Shown: positions 16,788 through 26,304, counted from the first letter of the stretch. The stretch is 64,000 nt of DNA from Chryseobacterium aquaeductus (GCF_905175375.1 NZ_CAJIMS010000001.1:1364001-1428000); one strand, 5' to 3'. The notes: a model not told the origin generated them from the letters alone. A program made the numbers and translations.

Positions 16788-18026
16788 TTATTTTCGCAAA
16801 ATTAAAGGTAATTTTTGCTCAGCAAACTTTATTTTCAAATAATAATTGCCAGATTGATTGCCATAATAAAGATATTCGAAATCTTTCAGAATGCTTTTAT
16901 CAAAACTTATCAACGTTTTCATAGATGATGAAAGCAACGGATTGTTTTTCAGAAAAATGTAATTTTGATTCCGTTTATTATTTGATTTTATACTCTTTCC
17001 TGTAGATTTTATGACGATTTCTTTTTTGTTTTTGGAAACAATATTGGGTTGAAACGGAATTGCCGTAAACTGATTCTGAGCATTGATCCATTTTCTAATT
17101 TGGAAGTAGTTCCATGTTTTTTCGGGATCTGAGCTTTGAAGTAAAACTTCATAACTAGGCTGAACGATTTTCTGATAACTTACTTTTTCAATTTCATTAA
17201 AATTATCATCGTAACCATAACTAACAATGGTGTCGTTGACTTCCTCAAGATCAGCAGACATTTTCACGTAATTGATATTTGCCGAGTCATTAAGACTTTC
17301 ATTGAATAAATGACTGATTTTTTTGATGTTTTCAGGATCTAATTCAGCTCCCAAAAATTTTGTTCCCTTTTGTAAATCTGTAAGCAAAGATTTTAAATTA
17401 TCTGTTGGCGGAGTATTTTTTATTTCGATATAATCATTATTTAAATCAATTGAAAAATTTTGTTTTCTCAATTCTGAAATCAGTGAAACGCTGCCCAAAC
17501 TACCATCAATAAAAGAATCTGCATTCAACACATTATTTCTGAATTTCTCTGAAAATGATTTGCTGATGTTTGTGAAATTTAAATCTGAAGTTCCAACCAA
17601 ACATTTTTCACCATCTATTTTAATGAAAAATTGATTGTTTTTAAATCTGTCTTTTCCATGATTTGCAAATTTGTGACTCTTCAGAAATTTAAAAAACTCC
17701 TTGTGATCATTAATTTCCAAAACAGTATACCATTCTGAAATCTTTGTATTTTTGAGATGAAAAATCTGAAAATAATCCGGAATTTGCAATCCCGAATTCA
17801 TCATTGAAATTTTACGGTCTTTATTTCTATTGCTACTAAACCATTCGGAAGGATGAGCCAAAAAACTTGAAATATATTGTCTTTGAAGACTTTTCACATC
17901 GACCAAAACCAAAACATCTGCATTTTCCGGAACATATTGTAAGCTTTTATCTTTGTAAAAGAACAAAAAATACAAACCCGAAAAAAGTAAAATCGTAATC
18001 GAAAGAAGAATATATTTTTTTTTCAT
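16788..18026 (-). CDS. Membrane-anchored protein related to the DUF4836-like neighbour
   Basis: A 412-residue protein with a single N-terminal transmembrane anchor (about 7-24, ILLSITILLFSGLYFLFFY) and a large extracytoplasmic part. It opens with YVPENADVLVLVDVKSLQ, similar in position and pattern to the IPQNAVFYMEINGNQL of the next gene upstream, so the two may be distant paralogues of the DUF4836-like group (inference). The rest is Lys/Asn/Ser-rich with no catalytic motif. The 161-nt gap to the upstream gene holds two hairpins, so it may have its own promoter. Confidence 0.65.
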   Translation of the reverse strand: MKKKYILLSITILLFSGLYFLFFYKDKSLQYVPENADVLVLVDVKSLQRQYISSFLAHPSEWFSSNRNKDRKISMMNSGLQIPDYFQIFHLKNTKISEWYTVLEINDHKEFFKFLKSHKFANHGKDRFKNNQFFIKIDGEKCLVGTSDLNFTNISKSFSEKFRNNVLNADSFIDGSLGSVSLISELRKQNFSIDLNNDYIEIKNTPPTDNLKSLLTDLQKGTKFLGAELDPENIKKISHLFNESLNDSANINYVKMSADLEEVNDTIVSYGYDDNFNEIEKVSYQKIVQPSYEVLLQSSDPEKTWNYFQIRKWINAQNQFTAIPFQPNIVSKNKKEIVIKSTGKSIKSNNKRNQNYIFLKNNPLLSSSMKTLISFDKSILKDFEYLYYGNQSGNYYLKIKFAEQKLPLILRK

Positions 18027-18073
18027 TACCTACTTCTTAATAATTAATACCAAAGTACAATAGAGTAAATTTT

Positions 18074-18123
18074 GGCTGAAGCCTCATCAGATCATTTATA
18101 TTAAAAACGGGCTAAAGCCCGTT
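18074..18123. repeat. Two small hairpins GGCTGAAGCC and AACGGGCTAAAGCCCGTT
   Basis: GGCTGAAGCC (18074-18083) and the perfect stem-loop AACGGGCT-AA-AGCCCGTT (18106-18123) share the GGCTnAAGCC core. Both lie between the genes at 16788 and 18188. The second lacks a T tract, so it looks more like a small palindromic repeat than a terminator. Confidence 0.6.
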
Positions 18124-18187
18124 CCTCCTAATATTTAAAGCAAAACCTTCTAAAAATAACTTTTATTTAATCAATTGTATTGAATAT

Positions 18188-20245
18188 TTACAGAGTCTGA
18201 GGTTTCTTATCAGCTTCGATATTCTTATAAATTTCATCAAATAAATCGAAGAAATACATCAAACTGTTGTCGGAAGAATTTTTAATATTATAATCCATTT
18301 CAGTTTGAATACTCTCACCTTTCACTTCAGTTTTAAAATAAACATCACCCACATTTTTTCTCAACAAATTCAAGGTTTTTCTTTCAGAACCTGTTTTAAA
18401 TTCCTGCTCTAGACCTACCAACAATTTTTGAATATCTAATCTTCCGGACAAAGGATATTTTGCAGAATCTTTCATCCATTTTTTAGAAACTTCGGATTGA
18501 TTTTTCTCTGTTAGATTTTCCATAGAAGTCGTCAGGTAAACGATTCCGTTTTTCACGGTGAAAAATAGTTGATCTACAGATTCCTGATTTGTTCCTTCTT
18601 TAAAGACATAGATATTTCCGTTTTTTGAGAATTTCTTAGCAAAATCTTTATTTGTCGTCAAGACATCAAAAATACGTCTCCAGTAATCTTCATTTTCAGT
18701 TGCAAATGCAAAAGTAAAATCCGGAACCATGACATCTTTGGTCTTTTTTATTTCTTTTTCGTTATAATCTTCATCATAATCGTAATCTGTATATTCTACT
18801 TTTTTAGATTTAAGTTCATTCAAAACAAAAATTCCGTTCCCTGGTGCGATTTTAGAAATAGCTTCTTCATCCAAAACGATTTTCATGGTTTCTATCATCA
18901 ACTGAAATTCTTTCTGATACTCTTTTTCACCAGCATCCTGAAAGAAACTGTACATCATGTCGAAACATTTATAACCATTGACGTTCATTGCATAATAGCC
19001 AACACTTTTGTCAGTGATTAAAGCGGTAAGTTTTTTATTTTTCTTGCCCTTATAAACATCCGAAATAGCTTTTTGAATATCTGTATTTTTATGTTGATAA
19101 TTATTGACCAATCTCACTTTATCTTTATCAAAATACAAGTTATAAGATGCATTTGAATTGTACATTTTCTGCAGAAATTGTGTATAATCTACACGTCTGA
19201 ACATCTTTCCATAGACACCTTCGTTCATTATTTTTCCGTAATCTGTGTAAGCAAAAACATCAGAATTTGCATCTCTGAAGCTTAGCATTTCTTTGGGAAC
19301 CTCAATCTCAAAATTTGAACTGAAATACTGATCAAAATTATTTTCCGCAATTTTTTTGACGATTTTAAATTTCTCGATATTTAAAGAATCCATCTCCTTT
19401 TGATACGCAGAATCTTCTTCGTACATTTCAGTCTCATAATCATCCTGAGAAGCAGGTGGCGGCATGCCTTCCATTTCTTTTTCCGAATAAGCAGAGTCTG
19501 TTACTTCACCAGATTCTTCCTTTGCTTCCGGATATTTGTGGTGTTTTTCGAGATATTTAATGTCTTTTTGATATTTGATAATATCTTCATTATTTGTCTT
19601 AATGTTTTCTTTCAAATATTTGATTTCATCTTTTAAATATTGAATCTCTTCTTTATAATCAAAAGGTTTTTCTTCTTCATAAACCGATGCCGCACTGTCC
19701 ACCACTGCAACAGCACTATCTGCAGTCACAGCAGTGCTATCGACTACATTATAATCTGTCCAGATATCCTTTGAAGGTTTATTATAGTTTATCATCGTAA
19801 GAAAAGCTCTGTCGTTGTTCCAAGCAACAAATGTGTCGTCGCTAATATCGATGTAAGAATAGTTGTTTTTCTTAGAAACTTCTTGTCCTTTTTTCTTGGT
19901 TGAACTAATGAATTCCTGAAATTTTTCTTTGTTTTCTATGATAAAATGCGCGTTATATGCCTGAACAGAATCATTGAAAGTGGCGTAATGATACTGAGTC
20001 GCATCATATTTTATTCCGGTTTTCGAGTAATCATTCCAGGATGGTTGCTTGTCTTTCTCCTTGGTAATTTCCTTTAAAAAAGGATTAAATTTTTCCCAAT
20101 TGATTTTTTTATTGAGTTGATTTCCGTTGATTTCCATGTAAAAAACAGCATTCTGCGGAATTTTCATGCTATTTTGAGCAAAAACCATAATAAAACTAAA
20201 AAGCAGAAGAGCTGTGATTTGTGTTTTTAAAAGTAGAGATTTCAT
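18188..20245 (-). CDS. DUF4836-like exported protein with acidic coiled-coil insert
   Basis: A 685-residue protein with a signal peptide (about 1-24, ending MVFAQ). The N-terminal segment IPQNAVFYMEINGNQLNKKI and later EMLSFRDANSDVFAYTDYGK and GYYAMNVNGYKCFDMMYSFF resemble the DUF4836 family. Between about 170 and 300 lies an insert rich in Asp, Glu, Ala and Val followed by a strong Lys/Glu coiled coil (YLKDEIKYLKENIKTNNEDI). No catalytic motif. It lies 15 nt after the lipoprotein gene, so the two form an operon. Confidence 0.65.
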   Translation of the reverse strand: MKSLLLKTQITALLLFSFIMVFAQNSMKIPQNAVFYMEINGNQLNKKINWEKFNPFLKEITKEKDKQPSWNDYSKTGIKYDATQYHYATFNDSVQAYNAHFIIENKEKFQEFISSTKKKGQEVSKKNNYSYIDISDDTFVAWNNDRAFLTMINYNKPSKDIWTDYNVVDSTAVTADSAVAVVDSAASVYEEEKPFDYKEEIQYLKDEIKYLKENIKTNNEDIIKYQKDIKYLEKHHKYPEAKEESGEVTDSAYSEKEMEGMPPPASQDDYETEMYEEDSAYQKEMDSLNIEKFKIVKKIAENNFDQYFSSNFEIEVPKEMLSFRDANSDVFAYTDYGKIMNEGVYGKMFRRVDYTQFLQKMYNSNASYNLYFDKDKVRLVNNYQHKNTDIQKAISDVYKGKKNKKLTALITDKSVGYYAMNVNGYKCFDMMYSFFQDAGEKEYQKEFQLMIETMKIVLDEEAISKIAPGNGIFVLNELKSKKVEYTDYDYDEDYNEKEIKKTKDVMVPDFTFAFATENEDYWRRIFDVLTTNKDFAKKFSKNGNIYVFKEGTNQESVDQLFFTVKNGIVYLTTSMENLTEKNQSEVSKKWMKDSAKYPLSGRLDIQKLLVGLEQEFKTGSERKTLNLLRKNVGDVYFKTEVKGESIQTEMDYNIKNSSDNSLMYFFDLFDEIYKNIEADKKPQTL

Positions 20246-20260
20246 ATATAAAATTGGGAA

Positions 20261-20929
20261 TTATTGGAATATAATAGTGTTTTGAACTTGTTTTTTCTGA
20301 AGGATAAAATCTAGAATATTTCCTTCCAGTTTCATCGCTTTCTTGTTCGGCGAAAGCTGATACGCGTTATTAGATTGAGATTTCACTGTATTTTCAAACT
20401 GCAAAACAGAAGTGTATTTAGCATTATTAAAAACTTCTTTGTCCGCTGTACTCAATTTTTCGTAATCACTTTTGAAAGTGTTGATTTTATTTCTCGCAAA
20501 AGATTTTTTATTAAGATTGTGATCGTAAATTTCTGTAGGAATCATCTTCCCGACAATGTTTTTAGATTTCAATTGTTCTAAACCTGCGTTTACATTTTCA
20601 ATTTTCTTGAAACTGCAACTCAATTTTAAGATGTAATTATTAAAATCAATTGAGGTTTTCACATTGGAAATTCCGGGAACGCTTTTGAAGATTCTTGCGG
20701 CTTCATTGATTTTAGATTCAATTTCAGGTTTTTTCGGGACTTTTTTGCCGTTGATGGTTTCCATTTTTGATAAAGATGCCAATCTGGTTTTACTTTTACT
20801 GGCATTTAAGATCAATGAATATTCTCCGCTGCCGTCAGCTTTTACATTCACTTTATCTAAAATATCAAAACAGCTTGTCAGCAAAAATAGAGGGAGCAGA
20901 ACCAGAAGCCATTTAAAATAAAATTTCAT
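20261..20929 (-). CDS. Lipoprotein of unknown function
   Basis: A 222-residue predicted lipoprotein: signal peptide MKFYFKWLLVLLPLFLLTSC with lipobox LLTSC, Cys20 lipidated. The mature part begins VNVKADGSGEYSLILNASKS, a pattern seen in secreted beta-sheet domains, then a segment with alternating hydrophobics (KSVPGISNVKTSIDFNNYIL). No function known. It is the first gene of the operon with the DUF4836-like gene. Together with the two downstream proteins it may form an envelope complex (inference from gene order only). Confidence 0.7.
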   Translation of the reverse strand: MKFYFKWLLVLLPLFLLTSCFDILDKVNVKADGSGEYSLILNASKSKTRLASLSKMETINGKKVPKKPEIESKINEAARIFKSVPGISNVKTSIDFNNYILKLSCSFKKIENVNAGLEQLKSKNIVGKMIPTEIYDHNLNKKSFARNKINTFKSDYEKLSTADKEVFNNAKYTSVLQFENTVKSQSNNAYQLSPNKKAMKLEGNILDFILQKKQVQNTIIFQ

Positions 20930-20998
20930 GATTTACGTTTTAAAAGCAAATTTACTCAAATTTAGTTTTAATTATCACATTGTGAAGATAATTCATTC

Positions 20999-21718
20999 TT
21001 AAATTCTACCTTTCAGATAATCTTGTCTCACTTCTTCATCTAGTTTTTCGATGGCATATCTGAGGCAGGTTCTTGGCATTTGTTGGTAATATTGATTGAG
21101 ATATTTAATCAATTCTGCCTCATTTTTATTACCCATTTCCCTCAAAAGCCAACCGTTTGCTTTGTGCATAAGATCGTGTGGATGAGATAAATTTTTGGTC
21201 ACCAATTCTATAGTAAGATTAAATATTCCTTTTTTGATGTAGTACATTGTTCCTACCACAGCAATTCTTTTATGCCACATCTGGTCAGAATCCGCAAGTG
21301 TTCGCAAAAGGTTTTCTTTCTGATTTTCAAAAGCATACCTTCCCAAAATTTTATAACAGCTCGTATCTACCAAATCCCAATTGTTGATGTATGGAAGGTG
21401 ATTCAGATAAAAGTCAACAACCTCATCTTTTATAAATTGATCTTTTGTTTTTTCAAATTTTAAAATGAGCATAAATAATGCGGTCAGTCGATGTTCATGA
21501 ATTTCTGAAGAAAGCAATTCGCTCAATTCTTTTAAAGAAATTATTGAGAAATATTCCTTTGCAACTTTTCTCTGATCAGGAACGATTACTCCGATGAATT
21601 TGTCACCTTCGCCATATTCACCCCTTCCTGTTTTGAAAAATTTTGGCAAGAAAGCTGCTTTTTCCGGAATGGATAAAACGGCTAACGATTCCTTAATACT
21701 TTTTAGTATTTTACTCAT
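20999..21718 (-). CDS. AlkD-like DNA alkylation repair protein
   Basis: A 239-residue HEAT-like repeat protein of the AlkC/AlkD DNA glycosylase superfamily, which removes N3- and N7-alkylpurines. Recognisable segments are FFKTGRGEYGEGDKFIGVIV near residue 28, INNWDLVDTSCYKILGRYAF and WHKRIAVVGTMYYIKKG, and the C-terminal MPRTCLRYAIEKLDE. The WDLVD motif contains the acidic residue used by AlkD. It is last in the hflX operon, 14 nt after the antiporter gene. Confidence 0.9.
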   Translation of the reverse strand: MSKILKSIKESLAVLSIPEKAAFLPKFFKTGRGEYGEGDKFIGVIVPDQRKVAKEYFSIISLKELSELLSSEIHEHRLTALFMLILKFEKTKDQFIKDEVVDFYLNHLPYINNWDLVDTSCYKILGRYAFENQKENLLRTLADSDQMWHKRIAVVGTMYYIKKGIFNLTIELVTKNLSHPHDLMHKANGWLLREMGNKNEAELIKYLNQYYQQMPRTCLRYAIEKLDEEVRQDYLKGRI

Positions 21719-21732
21719 TGATTTGCAAACAC

Positions 21733-23019
21733 TTAATTTTTATCATCTAAAGCAATACTTTCCAATTTGTGTTCTTCCTCTGCAATGATCTTCGGATTGG
21801 CAACTTTTGCAATCGTAAGTCCCTGAACAATAATAGAAAACACAACGACACAATAAGTAATACTTAAAATAGCATTGCTGTATTCGTTTTTCGGAATAGA
21901 CATCGCCAATGCGATCGATACACCACCGCGAATTCCTCCCCAAAAAAGAACTTTTATGGTTTGCGGACTAAACCTCGTTCTGAAAGACATAAATTTTGTA
22001 GGAGCCCAAATTGAAATAAATCTTGCACTCAAAACTACAACAATTGCCAGGATCCCCGGAATGACATAATAATTCAAATCTTTGATCATCAGCAATTCAA
22101 ATCCTATAAACAAGAATAAAACAGCATTCAGAATCTCATCAATCAATTCCCAGAATTTTATGAGATAATCCTGCGTTATAGATTTCATTTTAAATTTAAC
22201 ATTAAAATTACCCATAAATAAACCAGCTGCAACCATCGTCAAAGGCCCGGAAACGTGCATCTGTCTGGCAACAAGATAACCACCCATTACAACTGCTAAT
22301 GTTACTAAAACGGAGATAATGTAATCATCTACCTCTCGCATTAATCTTGAAGTAACCCATCCTAAAACTACCCCCAAAAGCAATCCGCCACCTGCTTCTT
22401 TCATTAATAAAATAGCAATATTCTCTACCCCTAAATCTACTTCATTACCAATTGCCAGTTGCAGAACTACTGTAAAAACAACCACCGCCATACCGTCGTT
22501 AAATAACGATTCTCCGGCAATTTTCGTTTCGAGTGATTTTGAAACGTTTGCCTGTTTTAAAATACTTAACACCGCAACAGGATCTGTGGGCGAAATGAGT
22601 GCGCCAAACACCAGACAGTAAATAAAAGGCATGTGCACCCCAACGAGTGGTAAAAGATGGAACATTCCAAAACCTACAATAAAAGTGGAGATAATAACAC
22701 CTGCGGTTGAAAATATGAGTACCGGACGAAACTGCTCTTTCAGATCATTAATATTAATGTGAATTCCACCAGCAAAGAGAAGAAAATTAAGCATTGCGCC
22801 CATCAAAACTTCTGTAAAATCTATACTGATCATCAGCCTATTAAGGTGACCAAAAGTTCTTGGAAAAACAGTTTCGCCAAATAAAACCAAAACAATGGAA
22901 ATCACAATGGCGATTACCATAATTCCTATGGTGCTCGGAAGTTTTAAAAATCTGTAGTTGATATACGCAAAAATGGATGCTAAAACGATTAGCGCTGAAA
23001 AAGAATAATATAATTCCAA
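21733..23019 (-). CDS. CPA1-type Na+(K+)/H+ antiporter
   Basis: A 428-residue membrane antiporter with about twelve to thirteen helices. The ion-binding regions are present: GALISPTDPVAVLSILK and IAGESLFNDGMAVVVF with the Asn-Asp pair of electroneutral CPA1 exchangers, plus WGGIRGGVSIALAMSIP near the C-terminus. The C-terminal tail is short (about 25 residues), with no regulatory domain. It would exchange Na+ or K+ for protons at the inner membrane. It lies between the DUF4919 and alkD genes in one operon. Confidence 0.93.
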   Translation of the reverse strand: MELYYSFSALIVLASIFAYINYRFLKLPSTIGIMVIAIVISIVLVLFGETVFPRTFGHLNRLMISIDFTEVLMGAMLNFLLFAGGIHININDLKEQFRPVLIFSTAGVIISTFIVGFGMFHLLPLVGVHMPFIYCLVFGALISPTDPVAVLSILKQANVSKSLETKIAGESLFNDGMAVVVFTVVLQLAIGNEVDLGVENIAILLMKEAGGGLLLGVVLGWVTSRLMREVDDYIISVLVTLAVVMGGYLVARQMHVSGPLTMVAAGLFMGNFNVKFKMKSITQDYLIKFWELIDEILNAVLFLFIGFELLMIKDLNYYVIPGILAIVVVLSARFISIWAPTKFMSFRTRFSPQTIKVLFWGGIRGGVSIALAMSIPKNEYSNAILSITYCVVVFSIIVQGLTIAKVANPKIIAEEEHKLESIALDDKN

Positions 23020-23029
23020 TAAAGTTTTT

Positions 23030-23665
23030 TTAAAAAATTAAGTCCAGATAAAGTACTTTGATATAAATTTTGATATCGCCTTTCTCCCACACATCGATGA
23101 CACCGTCTTTCAAAGGTCTTGATCCTCGGGTGTAATCTTGCCCGATATTCATTACGTTGAGGAAAATATATTCGTCGCCAACGGTGTTTACTTTGTAGGC
23201 AGTTTTTTCAGATTTTCCGTCTCCGGAATTTTTGATCGCATCTGTGAGAAGTCTCAATTGCGAAATATGATGAGAAAAATTGCTCACGTCTTTCATCTGA
23301 TCGTAGGCACGCAGCAAAATAAGAATCACATCAAGATTGGTAGGATCTTTGGCATAAAGAGGTTTACCGAGTTTAATGCATTCTGCAAAGTTATTACTTT
23401 TGAAAGCTTCAGCCAGACTTTTGAACTCGTCGCCAGTCTGGGAAACTTTATCGTTAATGAAATTTCTTCCGTAGTATAAATGCTGGGCTTCTATACTGTC
23501 TAAAGATTTCGGAAGACCCATAAATTTGAAAATAAGTTTTTCGTAATTATACGCAGAACTCGGATTGCTAAGGTTTTTCTCAATACTTTTCAAATCTAGT
23601 TTCATCTTTTGGCTCAATCCAAAAAACGGAATCAGAAGGATAAAAAATACGATTCTGTAATTCAT
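23030..23665 (-). CDS. DUF4919 domain secreted protein
   Basis: A 211-residue protein with a signal peptide (MNYRIVFFILLIPFFGLSQ). The body fits DUF4919: MGLPKSLDSIEAQHLYYGRN, AEAFKSNNFAECIKLGKPLY, then a TPR-like ILLRAYDQMKD and the C-terminal VWEKGDIKIYIKVLYLDLIF. The helical first half may be TPR-like. Function unknown. Its start overlaps the hflX stop by one base, so translation is probably coupled to hflX. Confidence 0.85.
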   Translation of the reverse strand: MNYRIVFFILLIPFFGLSQKMKLDLKSIEKNLSNPSSAYNYEKLIFKFMGLPKSLDSIEAQHLYYGRNFINDKVSQTGDEFKSLAEAFKSNNFAECIKLGKPLYAKDPTNLDVILILLRAYDQMKDVSNFSHHISQLRLLTDAIKNSGDGKSEKTAYKVNTVGDEYIFLNVMNIGQDYTRGSRPLKDGVIDVWEKGDIKIYIKVLYLDLIF

Positions 23666-24897
23666 TAATCTTCTTTTTCAGACTCTTCGTCTTCATCGTT
23701 ATCAAAATATTCAAAAAGAAAATCGTTGTATGGGAATCTTGAAATATGAATTCTCATAATTTCATCGTATATCAGTTTTTTCATCTCAGGAAAATTTTCT
23801 TTCGTCAAAGCTGAAATGAAGACTGCAGGATGTTTAGATTTATTCATCCATGTTCTTTTCCACTCCTCCAAAGAAACGTTTCTGCTCGAACTTGGTGTAA
23901 GATCGTCTTCGTCTTTTTTCTCGTAGCTGAAATCATCAATTTTATTAAAAACCATGATCATCGGTTTCTGATGTGCATTGATTTCCATTAAAATCTGATT
24001 CACAGATTCTATATGATCTTCGAAACTTTCATGAGAAATATCAACCACATGAATCAGAAGATCTGCTTCACGCACCTCATCCAAAGTAGATTTGAAAGAT
24101 TCTACAAGTTGAGTTGGCAATTTTCTGATAAAACCTACAGTATCAGTCAACAGGAAAGGTAAATTTCCGATAACTACTTTTCTTACAGTCGTATCAAGCG
24201 TTGCAAACAGTTTATTTTCAGCAAAAACATCAGATTTAGAAATCGCATTCATCAAAGTAGATTTTCCAACGTTGGTATAACCTACCAAAGCTGCACGAAC
24301 TACTTTTCCTCTATTGTTACGCTGAGTCGCCATTTGTTTATCAATGATCTTCAGTTTATCTTTCAACAAAGATATTCTGTCACGGATAATCCTTCTATCG
24401 GTTTCAATTTCCGTTTCACCGGGACCACGCATCCCGATTCCACCTTTTTGTTTATCTAAGTGAGACCACATTTTGCTCAATCTAGGCAGCAAATATTGGT
24501 ATTGTGCTAATTCTACTTGTGTTCTTGCGTAAGAGGTCTGAGCTCTTTGTGCAAAAATATCGAGAATAAGGTTGGTACGGTCGAGTATTTTTACTTCAAT
24601 TTCTTTTTCAAGATTTTTTAGTTGAGAAGGAGATAATTCGTCATCAAAAATGATGGTTCCTATCTCATTTTCTTTTACATATTCTTTTATTTCCTGAGCT
24701 TTTCCGCTTCCTACAAAAGTTTTGGGATCAGGCTGAGTTAAATTTTGAGTAAAGCGTCTATCAACTGTAGCACCTGCTGTCAAAGCTAAAAACTCTAGCT
24801 CATCCATATATTCCTGTAACTTATCAGCATCTTGATTTTGGGTGACGACACCTACCAAAACTGCCTTTTCGTAATTATGTTGTTTCTTTTCTAGCAT
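23665..24897 (-). CDS. hflX: Ribosome-associated GTPase HflX
   Basis: A 410-residue HflX, a GTPase that binds and can split stalled ribosomes. The N-terminal nucleotide-binding domain includes TVDRRFTQNLTQPDPKTFVG, and the linker includes GIGMRGPGETEIETDRR. The G domain has G1 GYTNVGKST, G3 DTVGFIRKLP and G4 NKID, and the end is Glu/Asp-rich (EDEESEKED). First gene of an operon continuing with DUF4919, an antiporter and alkD, with overlaps or gaps of at most 14 nt. Confidence 0.95.
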   Translation of the reverse strand: MLEKKQHNYEKAVLVGVVTQNQDADKLQEYMDELEFLALTAGATVDRRFTQNLTQPDPKTFVGSGKAQEIKEYVKENEIGTIIFDDELSPSQLKNLEKEIEVKILDRTNLILDIFAQRAQTSYARTQVELAQYQYLLPRLSKMWSHLDKQKGGIGMRGPGETEIETDRRIIRDRISLLKDKLKIIDKQMATQRNNRGKVVRAALVGYTNVGKSTLMNAISKSDVFAENKLFATLDTTVRKVVIGNLPFLLTDTVGFIRKLPTQLVESFKSTLDEVREADLLIHVVDISHESFEDHIESVNQILMEINAHQKPMIMVFNKIDDFSYEKKDEDDLTPSSSRNVSLEEWKRTWMNKSKHPAVFISALTKENFPEMKKLIYDEIMRIHISRFPYNDFLFEYFDNDEDEESEKED

Positions 24898-24964
24898 TAA
24901 ATTCTGTATGATTTATAATATTTACAAGATAACATTTTTTATTTATAAAAGAAATTTTACAATA

Positions 24965-24998
24965 AAAAAAACCTTCTAAAAATTAGAAGATTTTTTAT
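24965..24998. terminator. Terminator after the gene at 25095-25658
   Basis: CTTCTAA-AAA-TTAGAAG stem with an A tract on the left and T tract on the right. On the minus strand it ends the transcript of the DUF6266-like gene, about 100 nt before hflX. Confidence 0.75.
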
Positions 24999-25094
24999 TT
25001 GTGAGATTATTTTGTCATTTTGACAGAATATTTTGATGTGCTATCGCTGTATCATGTCTGTATGCTTTCTGTATCTAAAATGTATTTTTACAAT

Positions 25095-25658
25095 TTAAAT
25101 GTCTTGTGTAAGCGCTGTCACATTGTCAGGATTATCTGTTGCCTTAACGGTGATCTTATCACCCGATAAATCAGGATTTGAGATGGTAGCAGTATAAATC
25201 CACTCTGCTCCGTTATCTATTGCTATACCTTCTTCTACAAGACTTCCATCAGCATTTTCAATTCTCACAGTAACAGATACCACTTGAAAATCATCTAAGA
25301 CGATAATTTTTATTGTATCTCCTACATTGCCATTATAATTTGATAAATCAATTTCTTCTATATCCGGAGCATTTAAAAGATCTGCTACAGCAACATTATA
25401 CGTCGTGATCCCTTTACTGCTATCTGCCATTGCCGCATACATTTGGTTTTTTGACGGATCAGCCAATACAGATTTGGCATATAAAACAGCTTTTTGAAAT
25501 TTGAGTTTGTGTTGTTTTTGCTTTTCAGATAACTCCCCTGTTCTTTCCTTTGGTACTTTAGAAACAACCGTTTTGCCATTTCTTTGACTGAATACCAATA
25601 GATCTCCTACTTTTCCACTTAAACCATGAGTTACAATGTTGTTTTTACTTTCTGCCAT
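25095..25658 (-). CDS. DUF6266-like protein with C-terminal beta domain
   Basis: A 187-residue protein without signal peptide. The N-terminal 70 residues (THGLSGKVGDLLVFSQRNGK, then KVPKERTGELSEKQKQHKLK and FQKAVLYAKSVLADP) recall the start of DUF6266 proteins, where a GxxGKVG strand is followed by a TxxQ helix. The C-terminal half (about 100-187) looks like an Ig-like beta domain (IKIIVLDDFQVVSVTVRIEN). I do not know its role. A virion or tail-fibre-like component is conceivable, but there are no phage genes nearby. A minus-strand TACATTTG at 25688-25695 may be its -7 box. Confidence 0.6.
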   Translation of the reverse strand: MAESKNNIVTHGLSGKVGDLLVFSQRNGKTVVSKVPKERTGELSEKQKQHKLKFQKAVLYAKSVLADPSKNQMYAAMADSSKGITTYNVAVADLLNAPDIEEIDLSNYNGNVGDTIKIIVLDDFQVVSVTVRIENADGSLVEEGIAIDNGAEWIYTATISNPDLSGDKITVKATDNPDNVTALTQDI

Positions 25659-25805
25659 TATTTGTTGTTTTTAAATTAATAATACAGCAAATGTAAAGAT
25701 TATATGTACAATTTTTGAATTTTTGCTTATTATTTAACAGTTTTTTAATCATTTTAATAGAAAGCTTAAAATTCCACATATCTATTCATCGAAAACCTCA
25801 AAAAA

Positions 25806-25830
25806 AAATTCCTCGTAATACGAGGAATTT
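25806..25830. terminator. Orphan terminator-like hairpin
   Basis: AAATTCCTCG-TAATA-CGAGGAATTT, a perfect 10-bp stem, flanked on the left by an A tract (T tract on the minus strand) and on the right by T-rich sequence. No annotated gene ends here on either strand. Confidence 0.65.
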
Positions 25831-26296
25831 GTTATTTATTTTTTTCAGGAATGTAATGTATGGATCGTGTTGTTATTGGTGGTTTTTGTATTTGGAGAAA
25901 AAAACGGAAACAAATCATGAGATGAAAGCCTGTGAAATTTTTTGCCGACTTTATGGTATCTATGTAAAATTCCTTCAAAGCATATACATACTGTTTCACG
26001 TCTGAAATAATTCGGTATCATTTTTCAGTTTCAAGGTATTAATTTAAATTTTTGGGAGAGCATACAATAAAAAGAATAACAGGAAAACAATAGGCATTTC
26101 CAACCATTTTGTTAAAACTTGCATCTCTAATAAAATAAATTTTAATACGTCACGTTTTGTCGTAGTGCCAGAATATATTTGGATAATCAAATAACCGATT
26201 AAAAAAATAAAAACGTTAAACAGTAAACAACAATTCTTAAAACGACTAACAAAATGAAGTTGAATTTTATTAAAACGGGCATAAAAAATAATTTCA

Positions 26297-26304
26297 TATT
26301 TTTG
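26297..26304 (+). promoter_or_regulatory. -7 element for the T9SS/RHS operon
   Basis: TATTTTTG 43 nt before the ATG at 26347. No TTG at the usual 17-23 nt spacing. Confidence 0.45.

Noticed and set aside
25715..26005. Open frame of 96 codons on the plus strand upstream of the T9SS gene
   Set aside because: Composition is rich in Phe, Ile, Tyr and Cys in a way typical of translated AT-rich non-coding DNA, and it contains the perfect hairpin at 25806-25830.
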